In this document: positions 45,742-54,187 of the stretch, one piece after another
Numbering within the stretch: position 1 is the stretch's first letter
Layout of the letters: the number at the start of each line of letters is the position of its first letter
Assembly (NCBI GenBank): GCA_030418545.1
Contig: QAIB01000006.1
Span: 124,001 to 188,000 of the forward strand
Reading direction: 5' to 3'
Origin: Xenophilus aerolatus
GTDB lineage: Bacteria > Pseudomonadota > Gammaproteobacteria > Burkholderiales > Burkholderiaceae_C
Length of the DNA stretch: 64,000 bases
The notes under the pieces: model-generated
Database searches by the model: none
What the model saw: only the letters and a program-made list of their open reading frames with translations
What the model was told of the DNA's origin: nothing
Made by a program: the position numbers and the translations under genes

Positions 45742-47367
45742 ATGCCCCCCATCGCCCCCGAAGAATCCCCCCCGCCGCCCCTGAAGCCCCGGCCGCCCAA
45801 GCTGGCGGCGCTGGAGCCGCTGAAACTGCCGGTGTTCCGCATGCTGTGGAGCACCTGGCTGATCGCCAACATCTGCATGTGGATGAACGACGTGGCGGCG
45901 GCGTGGATGATGACCACGCTGACCTCCTCGCCGGTGTGGGTGGCGCTGGTGCAGTCGGCGTCCACGCTGCCCGTGTTCCTGCTGGGCCTGCCCAGCGGCG
46001 CACTGGCCGACATCCTGGACCGGCGGCGCTGGCTGGTGGCCACGCAGTTCTGGCTGGCGGGCACGGCGATCGTGCTGTGCGTGGCGATCGCCCTGGGCTG
46101 GATGAACGCGCCGCTGCTGCTGGCGCTGACCTTTGCCAACGGCATCGGGCTGGCGCTGCGCTGGCCGGTGTTCTCGGCCATCGTGCCCGAGCTCGTCACG
46201 CGTCCCCTGCTGCCCGCGGCGCTGGGCCTGAACGGCATCGCCATGAACGCCTCGCGCATCATCGGCCCGCTCACGGCCGGCGTGCTGATCGCCAGCGCGG
46301 GCAGCGTGTGGGTGTTCGCGCTCAATGCGGTGCTGTCGGTGGCCTCGGGCTTCGTCGTGCTGCGCTGGCGGCGCGAGCACACGCCCAATCCGCTGGGCCG
46401 CGAACGCCTGATCAGCGCGATGCGCGTTGGCGTGCAGTTCGTGCGCCAGTCGGCCCGCATGCGCGCGGTGCTCACGCGCATCGCGATCTTCTTCCTGCAT
46501 TCCACCGCCCTGCTGGCGCTGCTGCCGCTGCTCGCGCGCGGCCTGCACGGCGGCGATGCCGGCACCTTCACCCTGCTGCTGGCCTCGATGGGTGCCGGCG
46601 CGATCGTGGCGGTGCTGTTCCTGCCGCGCCTGCGCCAGGCGCTGGGGCGCGACCAGCTGGTGCTGCGCGGCACCGCACTGCAATCGGCGGCCACGGCCGT
46701 GATGGCGGTGGCGCCCAACACCTGGGTCGCGGTGCCGGCGATGTTCTTCGGCGGCGCGGCCTGGATCACGGTGGCCAACTCGCTGTCGGTGTCGGCCCAG
46801 CTCGCGCTGCCCGACTGGGTGCGTGCCCGCGGCATGGCGACCTACCAGATGGCCATCATGGGCGCCAGCGCCTTCGGGGCCGCGCTGTGGGGCAACGTGG
46901 CGGAGGCCAGTTCGCTGCGCGCGAGCCTGCTGGTGGCGGCCGTGAGCGGCACGGTGGTCATGCTGCTGGCCCTGCGCTTCGTGACCGACCATGCCGACGA
47001 GGACGACCTCAGCCCGGCGCAGGCCGGCTGGGCCGCCGGGCCGCCGCCGGAACCGCCCGAGGAAAGCGGCCGCGTGGTGGTGACGGTCGAATACATCATC
47101 GACCCGGCGCGCGCCGCCGCCTTCCACCTGGTGATGCAGCAGACGCGCCGCGTGCGCCTGAGCCAGGGCGCCGTGGGCTGGGAGCTGCTGCACGACGTGG
47201 CCCAGCCCGAACGCTACGTCGAGGAGATCGTCGACGAGTCCTGGACCGAGCACCTGCGCCGCTTCAGCCGCGCCACGGCCACCGACATGGCGCTGCGCGA
47301 GCGGCGCCTGGCCTTCCACATCGGCGAGTCGCCGCCGGTGGTGACGCGCTACGTGGTGCGGCGCTGA
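45742..47367 (+). CDS. MFS exporter with C-terminal ABM-like domain
   Basis: The product has 541 residues. Residues 30-425 hold 10-12 membrane helices of the MFS_3/EntS-like group: LPVFRMLWSTWLIANICMW, QSASTLPVFLLGLPSGALADILDRR with the loop motif, and AAWITVANSLSVSAQLALPDWVRARGMATYQ. After about residue 430 a soluble segment follows (VVVTVEYIIDPARAAAFH, then WELLHDVAQPERYVEEIVDESW), shaped like an antibiotic-biosynthesis-monooxygenase ferredoxin-like domain. Such fused tails occur in this MFS subgroup; their role is not settled. Likely exports a siderophore, drug or metabolite. A 66-base hairpin repeat follows its stop, between it and the convergent DUF5666 gene. Confidence 0.85.
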   Translation: MPPIAPEESPPPPLKPRPPKLAALEPLKLPVFRMLWSTWLIANICMWMNDVAAAWMMTTLTSSPVWVALVQSASTLPVFLLGLPSGALADILDRRRWLVATQFWLAGTAIVLCVAIALGWMNAPLLLALTFANGIGLALRWPVFSAIVPELVTRPLLPAALGLNGIAMNASRIIGPLTAGVLIASAGSVWVFALNAVLSVASGFVVLRWRREHTPNPLGRERLISAMRVGVQFVRQSARMRAVLTRIAIFFLHSTALLALLPLLARGLHGGDAGTFTLLLASMGAGAIVAVLFLPRLRQALGRDQLVLRGTALQSAATAVMAVAPNTWVAVPAMFFGGAAWITVANSLSVSAQLALPDWVRARGMATYQMAIMGASAFGAALWGNVAEASSLRASLLVAAVSGTVVMLLALRFVTDHADEDDLSPAQAGWAAGPPPEPPEESGRVVVTVEYIIDPARAAAFHLVMQQTRRVRLSQGAVGWELLHDVAQPERYVEEIVDESWTEHLRRFSRATATDMALRERRLAFHIGESPPVVTRYVVRR

Positions 47368-47381
47368 GCGCCCCGGCGCCG

Positions 47382-47447
47382 ATCGTCACGGTCGTGACGA
47401 ATTCGGCCGCAGCGCTCGACGGGCCTGGGCTGCAGGCCGATTGCACT
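47382..47447. repeat. 66-base hairpin element, copy 1 (between convergent genes)
   Basis: Begins with TCACG-GT-CGTGA, then GAATTCGGCCGCAGC, a GC loop, GCTGC-A-GGCCG and ends GATTGCACT. CGGCC-GCAGC pairs with GCTGC-A-GGCCG. The copy at 60485 has the same length, borders and fold, with paired changes in the stem. Both copies lie between convergent genes; here they lie between the MFS and DUF5666 genes. Confidence 0.7.
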
Positions 47448-47517
47448 GGGGCCGGCTGCGCTCGTCCTGAAGCAGTGCGGCGCCCTGCCGCAGCCCCGGG
47501 GGCACGCGCTCAGGAAT

Positions 47518-48918
47518 TCACTCGAACTGCACGGTGTCAGCCAGCAGCACGCCCTCGCGCACGGCGGTGCCGGTCACGCGCACGCGGCGCCCGTTGGCCA
47601 GGTCGCCGGCGTGTCCGTTCACGAACACCACGCTGCCCACGCTGGCATCCACCGGCTGGCCCTGTACGCGGAAATCCGCGGCCGACCGGTAGCCGCCCAC
47701 CGCGCCGATGAGCGTGAAGCGTGCCGGCCCGCCGGTGCCCGGCACGTGGCGGATGCGCAGCTTGCTCGCCACCACCGTCTGGCCCTGGCGCACGCCGTCG
47801 ATTTCCACCCGCACGCCGTTGCCCAGCGATGTGGCGAGCCCACCGGTGACGGCGGCGGCCGAGGCATCCACCGCCACGCCGAGGAGCCGGAAGGACGCGA
47901 GCGAGGCGAAGTCGGCCATCACGCCCGACAGCTGCACGGGGGTGCCGCTCTGCGCCGGAAGCGGGTACCAGGCTTCGATGCGGCTGGCCTGCAGCACACC
48001 GGCCACGGCCGGCACGGCGGCGCGCACGCGCACGACGGCGCCGTCGACGAGCTCGCCCGCCGCCATGCCGTCCAGCACGGCGGCCGTGTAGCTGACGCGC
48101 ACGCCGCCCAGCAGGAAGCTGCCGCTCGCGCGGTCGAGTTGCCGGACCACGCCGCTGAGCACCGGCGCGGTCGCCACGCCGACGGTCTGCACGCGGGTCG
48201 CGCGCAGGGTGCCGGCCGAGGTCGGCAGCGCCCAGACCTGGACCGGCGTGCCCACGGCCAGGGCCGCCAGGCCCGCGCTGTCGGCCCAGACGGTGGCCGG
48301 ATCGACCGTGAGCCGGTTGCCCAGGACCACGAAGCTGCCGTCGCCGGCCAGGTCCACGCTGTCCACCGCACCGCGCACGTCGGCGGCGGAACGCACGCGC
48401 AGCGCGGTGCCGGCGGTGAAGGCCGCGTCGGCCCGGGCCGTGACGCGCACGCTCATGCCGATGGCGAGCGCAGCGGTGTCTTCCAGTTCGTAGACCGTGG
48501 CGGTCGGCGTCTCGTAGCGCAGGCTGTTGACGATCACGCTGCCCAGGCCGTCGACCGAGCCGACCGAGGTGGCGTCTGCCGCCACCCCCACGCCGGTGCC
48601 GCCGGAGCCCACACCGCCATCGTCTCCGCCGCCAGTGCCGTTGCCGGCCGTGCTGGTGCCGCCGCCGCCGCTGCCGGAGGTACTGCCACCGCTGCCGGTG
48701 CCGCCGCCGCCCGCCGCGCCGCCGGCGTCACTGCCGCCGCCTGTGCCCGTGCCGTTGCCGGCACCTGCCGCCGGGCTGCCGTTGCCGGCCGTGCCCGAGG
48801 CGGCGCCCAGTGCCGGGAAGCCACCGCCGCCATCGCCGCCGCCGCACGAGGACAGCAGCGCCAGGAGGAAGGCGCACAGCAGCGCGCGCCAGGCCAGGGG
48901 TCGTGCCGTAGCCGTCAT
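47518..48918 (-). CDS. DUF5666 repeat lipoprotein
   Basis: The product has 466 residues. The signal ends in the lipobox LLSSC (Cys25), followed by a Gly/Ser/Thr-rich linker (residues 26-115), likely a flexible tether. The rest is four or more beta-barrel modules of the DUF5666 type (VGSVDGLGSVIVNSLRYE, GAVDSVDLAGDGSFVVLGNRL, SGVVRQLDRASGSFLLGGVRV and a further copy), each ending in a pattern like G-x-x-V-R-V. It should be an outer-membrane-anchored periplasmic or surface protein; function unknown. The GC-rich repeats in the DNA at 48600-48800 encode the linker. It overlaps the upstream DUF6502 gene by four bases. Confidence 0.82.
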   Translation of the reverse strand: MTATARPLAWRALLCAFLLALLSSCGGGDGGGGFPALGAASGTAGNGSPAAGAGNGTGTGGGSDAGGAAGGGGTGSGGSTSGSGGGGTSTAGNGTGGGDDGGVGSGGTGVGVAADATSVGSVDGLGSVIVNSLRYETPTATVYELEDTAALAIGMSVRVTARADAAFTAGTALRVRSAADVRGAVDSVDLAGDGSFVVLGNRLTVDPATVWADSAGLAALAVGTPVQVWALPTSAGTLRATRVQTVGVATAPVLSGVVRQLDRASGSFLLGGVRVSYTAAVLDGMAAGELVDGAVVRVRAAVPAVAGVLQASRIEAWYPLPAQSGTPVQLSGVMADFASLASFRLLGVAVDASAAAVTGGLATSLGNGVRVEIDGVRQGQTVVASKLRIRHVPGTGGPARFTLIGAVGGYRSAADFRVQGQPVDASVGSVVFVNGHAGDLANGRRVRVTGTAVREGVLLADTVQFE

Positions 48919-49763
48919 GGGGTCGGTCCTTCCGCGCCGTGCCGGGCCTCATCGGCCGGCGGCGGCGCCGTTTCTTCCTCGTAGTAGGTGTAGATGCCGA
49001 CGCGGATGCGCGCCCGGGCACCGTCCGGGGCGGCGTCCACGGCCGCCATCATCTCGCGGGTCAGCGTCTGGTGCATCTCGGCCCAGCGGGTCCGCACCCC
49101 GGCGTGGATGCGCTCGCAGTCCTCCAGGCTCAGGCCGCGCGCGTACACGGCGCGCTCGAGCATGCGTGGCGACTCGCCCAGGGTGTTGCCGACGGCGGCC
49201 AGCAGGTGGTCGCGGCCGTTGTCGCCGACGAAGGCCAGCATCGACTGCAGGTCGCTGGCGGGCACGAAGCCGTCGGCCCGCAGTTCGGCCTCGGCGCCCT
49301 GCTCGGAGACCAGATCCAGCCGCACCAGTTCGTCCAGCACCGCGCGGTGGTGCAGGTTGCCTCGGCTGGCTTCGCGCGCGACCGATTCGAAGCTCGGGCC
49401 CGGGTGGTCGCTGCGGGCCACCACCGGCAGGCGCACGCGCTCCGGCTGCTCCGCCACCAGTTGCAGCCAGCGGGTGAAGACCTTGGCCGCGGCCGACAGC
49501 TCGGTGTGCGGCAGCGGGTCGAGCGTGGCGCGAACGCGCGCTGTGATGGCCTTGCGGTTCAGGCCCGTGGTGACCGACAACTGACTGACGTTGGGCCGCT
49601 TGACACCCTGGGCCTGCCAGATGCGGCGGGCCTCGTCGAGCAGCTGCTCGCGCAGCAGTTCGTCCAGGTGCGGGTACTTCACGCCCATGGCCAGGGCCAG
49701 GCGCACCAGCGGCCGCATCACGCGTGCGCATGCGCCGAGGGCCCAGTGAAGGCGTTGTTCCAT
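48915..49763 (-). CDS. DUF6502 family protein
   Basis: A 282-residue cytosolic helical protein. The N-terminal part resembles a winged or tri-helical DNA-binding fold: LDELLREQLLDEARRIW, then NVSQLSVTTGLNRKAITARV (about residues 57-76). The rest, with FTRWLQLVAEQPERVRLPVV and LVRLDLVSEQGAEAELRADG, fits the DUF6502 family, whose genes I recall upstream of DUF5666 lipoproteins. It could be a dedicated regulator of the lipoprotein gene that it overlaps (ATGA junction). No ligand site is apparent. It begins at ATG 49763, 91 bases downstream of the fimT stop on the same strand. Confidence 0.75.
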   Translation of the reverse strand: MEQRLHWALGACARVMRPLVRLALAMGVKYPHLDELLREQLLDEARRIWQAQGVKRPNVSQLSVTTGLNRKAITARVRATLDPLPHTELSAAAKVFTRWLQLVAEQPERVRLPVVARSDHPGPSFESVAREASRGNLHHRAVLDELVRLDLVSEQGAEAELRADGFVPASDLQSMLAFVGDNGRDHLLAAVGNTLGESPRMLERAVYARGLSLEDCERIHAGVRTRWAEMHQTLTREMMAAVDAAPDGARARIRVGIYTYYEEETAPPPADEARHGAEGPTP

Positions 49764-49854
49764 GGATCGGGTTCAGGGGCCGGAAGCGGCGCGGCGCGCC
49801 CCCGGCGGGAGTCGGTTGGGCCGCCATTGTGGGGCCTGCGCGCCGAGGACCGCT

Positions 49855-50394
49855 TCAGCTGGCACAGCTGCCGGTGCTGGTGCGCGTGACGCTGGCGCGT
49901 CCCGTGGCGCTGACCTTCACGACGCGCTCCTGGCTGCCCACCGGTGCCGCGCGGCGCACCGTGAGCGTGGCCTCGCTCGCGCCGACGCCGGTCGGGTCGA
50001 AGCTCAGGCTGTCCTTGCCGCCCGCGGCCCGCAGACGGTAGCCGCCGGCCAGGGCTGCCTGGCGCTGCAGCACGGTCGACCCGCTGCTGACGATCCAGCC
50101 CGCCTCCCAATGTCCGTCGCCGGCGCAGTTGAGGCCGTCGGCAGAGGCGCACACCTTGACCGTCGCGTTGCGCTTGATGGCCTCGCTGCGTGCCAGCTGG
50201 GTGCCGGCCACCAGCGCGGTGGCGTAGTTGCCCAGCCGGCTGGAGAGCCGCACGTCGTCGAAGGCAGGAACGGCGATCATCAGCAGCACCGCCAGGACGG
50301 CGACGGTCACCATCAGCTCGACCAGCGTGAAGGCACGCTGGCGAACACGTGCCGCCAGGGTGCGGCGGCCGGACACGGAGCGCGGGGCTTGCAT
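49855..50394 (-). CDS. fimT: FimT/GspH-type minor pilin
   Basis: The product has 179 residues. The prepilin signal ends with the type III leader and helix QRAFTLVELMVTVAVLAVLLMIAVPAF, in which cleavage before Phe (after RA rather than RG) and Glu at +5 are visible. The GspH/FimT beta domain follows with RNATVKVCASADGLNC and DGHWEAGWIV. The residue before the cleavage site is Ala instead of Gly, tolerated in some pilins. The last gene of the minor pilin operon, three bases after pilY1. In other naturally competent bacteria FimT binds DNA; an Arg-rich tail (SATGRASVTRTSTGS) is compatible with that. Confidence 0.88.
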   Translation of the reverse strand: MQAPRSVSGRRTLAARVRQRAFTLVELMVTVAVLAVLLMIAVPAFDDVRLSSRLGNYATALVAGTQLARSEAIKRNATVKVCASADGLNCAGDGHWEAGWIVSSGSTVLQRQAALAGGYRLRAAGGKDSLSFDPTGVGASEATLTVRRAAPVGSQERVVKVSATGRASVTRTSTGSCAS

Positions 50395-50397
50395 GGC

Positions 50398-53300
50398 CTA
50401 CTTCTGGATGTGCCAGTACACCCGGCCCTTGGACTGCCGGAACGCCGACGCCGACGAGGCCTCGCGCGGCTGCAGCCGGTTCTGCTCGGCCCCGATCACG
50501 ATGTCGTGCGTGGTGCCGTTGTCGTCCTGCACGCGGTAGGCGGTGGGCGCGAATGCCAGGCCGCCGCCGTCGATGTCCTGCACGCGGCCCTGGCCGTTGG
50601 CGTAGTTCAGGTTGTAGACCCTGGCGGCGCCCAGGTCGCTCTTGCACATCTGGGTCGAAGAGGGGTCGGTGGGGATGTGCGTGCTGAAGGTCGTCACCCC
50701 CTGCACGGTGATCGACGAGGTGACGACCTGCTCGCCCGCACCCATCGGCAGGTACCAGCCCTTCTTGACGCTCAGGTCGATGCCCGTCACGCCGGCGTTG
50801 CCCAGCGAAGCCGTGCACAGCACCCCCCAGCCGTTGCAGTTGCCGGTCTCGGCGCTGAGCCAGCTGCTGGTCGTGGGCTGGTCCACGAGCATGTAGAAGC
50901 GATTGCTCACCGAGAGCGCGTTGGTGTAGTAGCGCAGCGGCTTCTCGCGGTCGCCCGAACCGATCATGATGACGTTGGCCCCGCTGCTGTCCGTCACCAC
51001 GTCGGGGCCGAACAGGAACTTGCGGTTGGGCGCACAGGTCGGCGTGGTGCCGGGCGCGGTCGGGAGGGTGTCGCAGCCCAGCGCGGCGATCCGGGTCATG
51101 GTCCAGCCGCTGGGCGCGCTGCTGCCGATGTCGATGCGGTAGACGTTGCCGCCGAGGTCGGCCGCGTAGGCCATGGTCGCCTTGCCCGTGGCATCGGTGA
51201 GCAGCGTCACCTCGCCGGAGACGGCGCGCTCGGTGTCGAAGGTCTTGAGCACCGTGCCGCTGGCGGCATCGAGCACGTACACATGGTTGCCCTTGGTGGT
51301 GGCGGTGGCACAGGCAGGCGTGGCGGCATCTACGTCCTCGCAGGCGTCGTAGCCGCCGCCGAACATGACCAGCGGCTGCGTGCCGGCGCCGTAACCCTGG
51401 GCCATCAGCACCTTGGCCGCGGACCAGGTCTGGCCGATCCCGCTCATGCCGGTGTCGCAGCCGGTGTCGTTGCCCAGGTTCGGGCAGCCCCGCCGCCACT
51501 TGAGGGTGGGCGCGGACGGCGTCGAGACGTCGAAGGCGTAGACCTGCCGGCCGCCGCGGCGCATGGTGGCGAAGATCCACGCCTTGGTGTTGTCGCTGCT
51601 TCGGTAGGCCGACACGGGCCCGTCCATGCCGTAGGGCTTGGGCTGCGGCGTGGGCGTGCCGGCGAGCGGCGTGTAGCCCACGTAGCTGATGGGCGTGGTG
51701 TTGTCGCGCAGCCGCTTGAGGTTGCCGTAGAACTCGGGCGGGATGAAGGACCACAGCTCGCCGCCCGCGCCGCTGCCCGTCTGGTTGCCGTTGACGGCGC
51801 GAAGCGCCCCGTCGTTGCCGCCGTAGAACACCACCACGTTGTGGTTCGTCGCGCTGCCGTAGTCGATGGCCACCGGGCGGGAATGGACCACGTCGCCGTG
51901 CACCGACGGACGCATCGGCTTGGGCGTGGTGCCGGCGACGGTGGCGGTGCCCTCGTCGAGCATGTTGTCTTCGCCGCGCGCCCAGTTGATGAGCCTGGTC
52001 CGCTCGGTCGGGTTGGCCGCGCCCAGCGCGGCCTGGGTGATGGCGGCGTTGTCGTCCGCGAAGTTGCTCAGCGCCGTCGCGCCCGCCGCATAGGTGTACA
52101 CGGTGCGTGCGGCCACCGTGCCGCCGCGCAGCACGTAGCCCTGAGCGCCCTTCTCGACGATGTTGCCGTCCGGAAAGTTGGACGCCGACGCCCCCGAATA
52201 CCAGCGCTCGTCGCGCTGCGACTGGCTGAGGAAGCTCCAGTACGTGTCGGCGCTGGCCGGCGTCCAGAAGCTGCGCACGTTGGGGTCGATCAGGTTGCTG
52301 CCCGTGCCCACGGCGTTGTTGCCGTTCGCGTCCACCAGCTGGATCGTGCCCTGGCTGTTCCAGCTCAGCTTGTACTGCTTGAGGTTGCCGTTCCAGCGCG
52401 GCAGCGCATCCATCTCGGGGCGGAACAGGCCGATGAAGACCTGGTTGAGGTAGGTGCCCTGCATGTTGGCGCTGATCGGCAGGCTGACCGAGGCGAAGGC
52501 GCTGTTCTGCGCCTGGATCTTGTTGAAGATGTTGTTCAGCGCGTTGACCAGGGCCGAGCCGATGTTGCCGCTCGGGTCCTTGCTCAGGTCGTAGTAGTCG
52601 CCCGAGCTCTTGTCGGCCATGCTGCGCAGGAGGGACGTCCAGCCCGGGCCCTGGCCGTTGGTGACGGGCATCGCCTCGATCGTGAACACCTTCGCGCCCA
52701 TGCTGGTCTTCATGAAGCGCGCCCATTCGTCTGCCGTGTTGCCCTGCGAGCCGCTGGGCGACAGCGTGATCATCGTGGCATCGCCGCCTGCCGCCCGAAG
52801 CGCCGCCTCGGAGGTCGCGGTATCGCTGTTGTTGTCCTGCGCGGCCCCGTTGCTCAGGAAGATCACGTACGTGCCGGTGCAGTTCGCGGTGCTGGGGCCG
52901 GTGTAGGCCGTGGCGTCCTTGCCGTCCAGGGCATTGCCGGGCAAGGTGTAGATCGCGTTCGAGGCCGCATTGCCGGACGCATTGCCGGTGTAGTCGGTCT
53001 TCGCCTTGCCATTGCCGGCGATGGGCGCCCCGCTGCTCAGGTAGCGATAGACCTCGGCCATGGTCTTGCCTGCCTTGCCGCCGTTGGACTTGTCGCCGTT
53101 CTGGTCCAGCGCATCGAAGAGGGCCGCGTACTTGGCCTTGGTCGACGTGTCCATGGGGCGGACGGCGGCACGCACGTAGCCGCCGTCGGTGTTGGAATTG
53201 CCGCCACCGGACTCGGTGAACATCATGATGCCGACGTTGAACTTCGCGGTCCCGTCCTGGTTGACGGGCAAACTGCTGAAGGCCGTGTTCAGCGCCGCCT

Positions 53301-53508
53301 TCTCCTGCGTGAAGATCGAGCCCCCGCCGCTGGGCGCCGTCTGACTCCAGTTGGCCGAGTTGTCCATCACGAACAGCACGTTGGGCCGCCCGCCGCCGAT
53401 CTGGCCGCGCGAGGTGAACACGTCGATGTCCTCGGCACGGACGGACAGCGCGGGCAGGGCCGCCAGCACGGCGGTGCAAAGGGTGGCGAACAGGCGCTGG
53501 GTCTTCAT
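50398..53508 (-). CDS. pilY1: PilY1-type pilus tip adhesin
   Basis: The product has 1036 residues with a Sec signal ending SVRAED. The N-terminal von Willebrand A-like domain starts PNVLFVMDNSANW; DNSAN replaces the ordinary DxSxS metal site. The C-terminal PilY1 beta-propeller (about residues 500-1010) contains VVFYGGNDGALRAVN, AFDVSTPSAPTLKWRRG and the signature YAADLGGNVYRIDI. The loop before it, LTDATGKATMAYAAD, is short and lacks the Asp-rich calcium site described for Pseudomonas PilY1. The protein caps the minor-pilin complex and promotes adhesion and pilus extension. It follows pilX by 52 bases and precedes fimT. Confidence 0.92.
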   Translation of the reverse strand: MKTQRLFATLCTAVLAALPALSVRAEDIDVFTSRGQIGGGRPNVLFVMDNSANWSQTAPSGGGSIFTQEKAALNTAFSSLPVNQDGTAKFNVGIMMFTESGGGNSNTDGGYVRAAVRPMDTSTKAKYAALFDALDQNGDKSNGGKAGKTMAEVYRYLSSGAPIAGNGKAKTDYTGNASGNAASNAIYTLPGNALDGKDATAYTGPSTANCTGTYVIFLSNGAAQDNNSDTATSEAALRAAGGDATMITLSPSGSQGNTADEWARFMKTSMGAKVFTIEAMPVTNGQGPGWTSLLRSMADKSSGDYYDLSKDPSGNIGSALVNALNNIFNKIQAQNSAFASVSLPISANMQGTYLNQVFIGLFRPEMDALPRWNGNLKQYKLSWNSQGTIQLVDANGNNAVGTGSNLIDPNVRSFWTPASADTYWSFLSQSQRDERWYSGASASNFPDGNIVEKGAQGYVLRGGTVAARTVYTYAAGATALSNFADDNAAITQAALGAANPTERTRLINWARGEDNMLDEGTATVAGTTPKPMRPSVHGDVVHSRPVAIDYGSATNHNVVVFYGGNDGALRAVNGNQTGSGAGGELWSFIPPEFYGNLKRLRDNTTPISYVGYTPLAGTPTPQPKPYGMDGPVSAYRSSDNTKAWIFATMRRGGRQVYAFDVSTPSAPTLKWRRGCPNLGNDTGCDTGMSGIGQTWSAAKVLMAQGYGAGTQPLVMFGGGYDACEDVDAATPACATATTKGNHVYVLDAASGTVLKTFDTERAVSGEVTLLTDATGKATMAYAADLGGNVYRIDIGSSAPSGWTMTRIAALGCDTLPTAPGTTPTCAPNRKFLFGPDVVTDSSGANVIMIGSGDREKPLRYYTNALSVSNRFYMLVDQPTTSSWLSAETGNCNGWGVLCTASLGNAGVTGIDLSVKKGWYLPMGAGEQVVTSSITVQGVTTFSTHIPTDPSSTQMCKSDLGAARVYNLNYANGQGRVQDIDGGGLAFAPTAYRVQDDNGTTHDIVIGAEQNRLQPREASSASAFRQSKGRVYWHIQK

Positions 53509-53560
53509 GACGGCCTCGTGGGGGCGTGGATCGGACGCGGGGTGTACGGGTCGCCTGGCC

Positions 53561-54187
53561 TCAGGGCGCCGGCGGGACGAGCGGGGCCGTGCAGAAGGCG
53601 GCGTACTGCTTCTTGTCGAGCAGCACCCGCACCCCCTGGCGTATCACCATCGAGGCCCCGGTGGTGGCGTCGGCTACCGTCGCGGTGATGTTCCACACCG
53701 AGCTGTACTGCTCGGGCGCGCCGTTCATGAGCGGGTCGGACGAGGCGCCGCCCACGACCCCGCCCGCGGCGCCGGCCGTGGCCGTGGCGGAGCCGGTCAC
53801 CTTCATCGCGCGCACGCATTCCGGAGGCTCGATCTGCACCTTGTAGTCGGTGGTGCCGTCGTTGTTGATGTCCACGTCGCTCTGGGTGCGCGTGGGGGCG
53901 ACCATGGACGGGATCGGCTGGCAGGTGCGGTCGGTGGAACTGGCCGAGCAGCCCGAGGGCCACGACGGCAGCAGCAGCGAGCCGATCACCTCCTCGATGG
54001 CGCGGTTGGCCGCCGCTTCTGCCTCGTTGCGCGTCTGCAGGTTGCCGACCGCCTGGAGGTTGGTGCCCGAGAGCACGAAGGCCGCGCTCACGGTGAGCAT
54101 GATCAGCACCAGCATGATCAGGCCGACGATCAGGGCCGCGCCGCGCTGCGCCGCGCGCGTCCGGGGCCGGCGGGGTATGGCGTTCAT
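53561..54187 (-). CDS. pilX: PilX-type minor pilin
   Basis: The product has 208 residues. It has the PilX N-terminus RGAALIVGLIMLVLIMLTVSAAF, in which the leader ends at Gly before Ala-Ala-Leu and the glutamate at +5 is missing, as is usual for PilX. A PilX-type beta domain follows with a central Cys pair. The ATG overlaps the pilW stop as ATGA. It forms part of the PilV-PilW-PilX-PilY1-PilE tip complex that primes type IV pilus assembly. Confidence 0.9.
   Translation of the reverse strand: MNAIPRRPRTRAAQRGAALIVGLIMLVLIMLTVSAAFVLSGTNLQAVGNLQTRNEAEAAANRAIEEVIGSLLLPSWPSGCSASSTDRTCQPIPSMVAPTRTQSDVDINNDGTTDYKVQIEPPECVRAMKVTGSATATAGAAGGVVGGASSDPLMNGAPEQYSSVWNITATVADATTGASMVIRQGVRVLLDKKQYAAFCTAPLVPPAP

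Noticed and set aside
48590-48830. GC-rich tandem repeats resembling a repeat array or CRISPR
   Set aside because: They have no constant repeat and spacer and encode the Gly/Ser/Thr-rich linker of the DUF5666 lipoprotein in frame.
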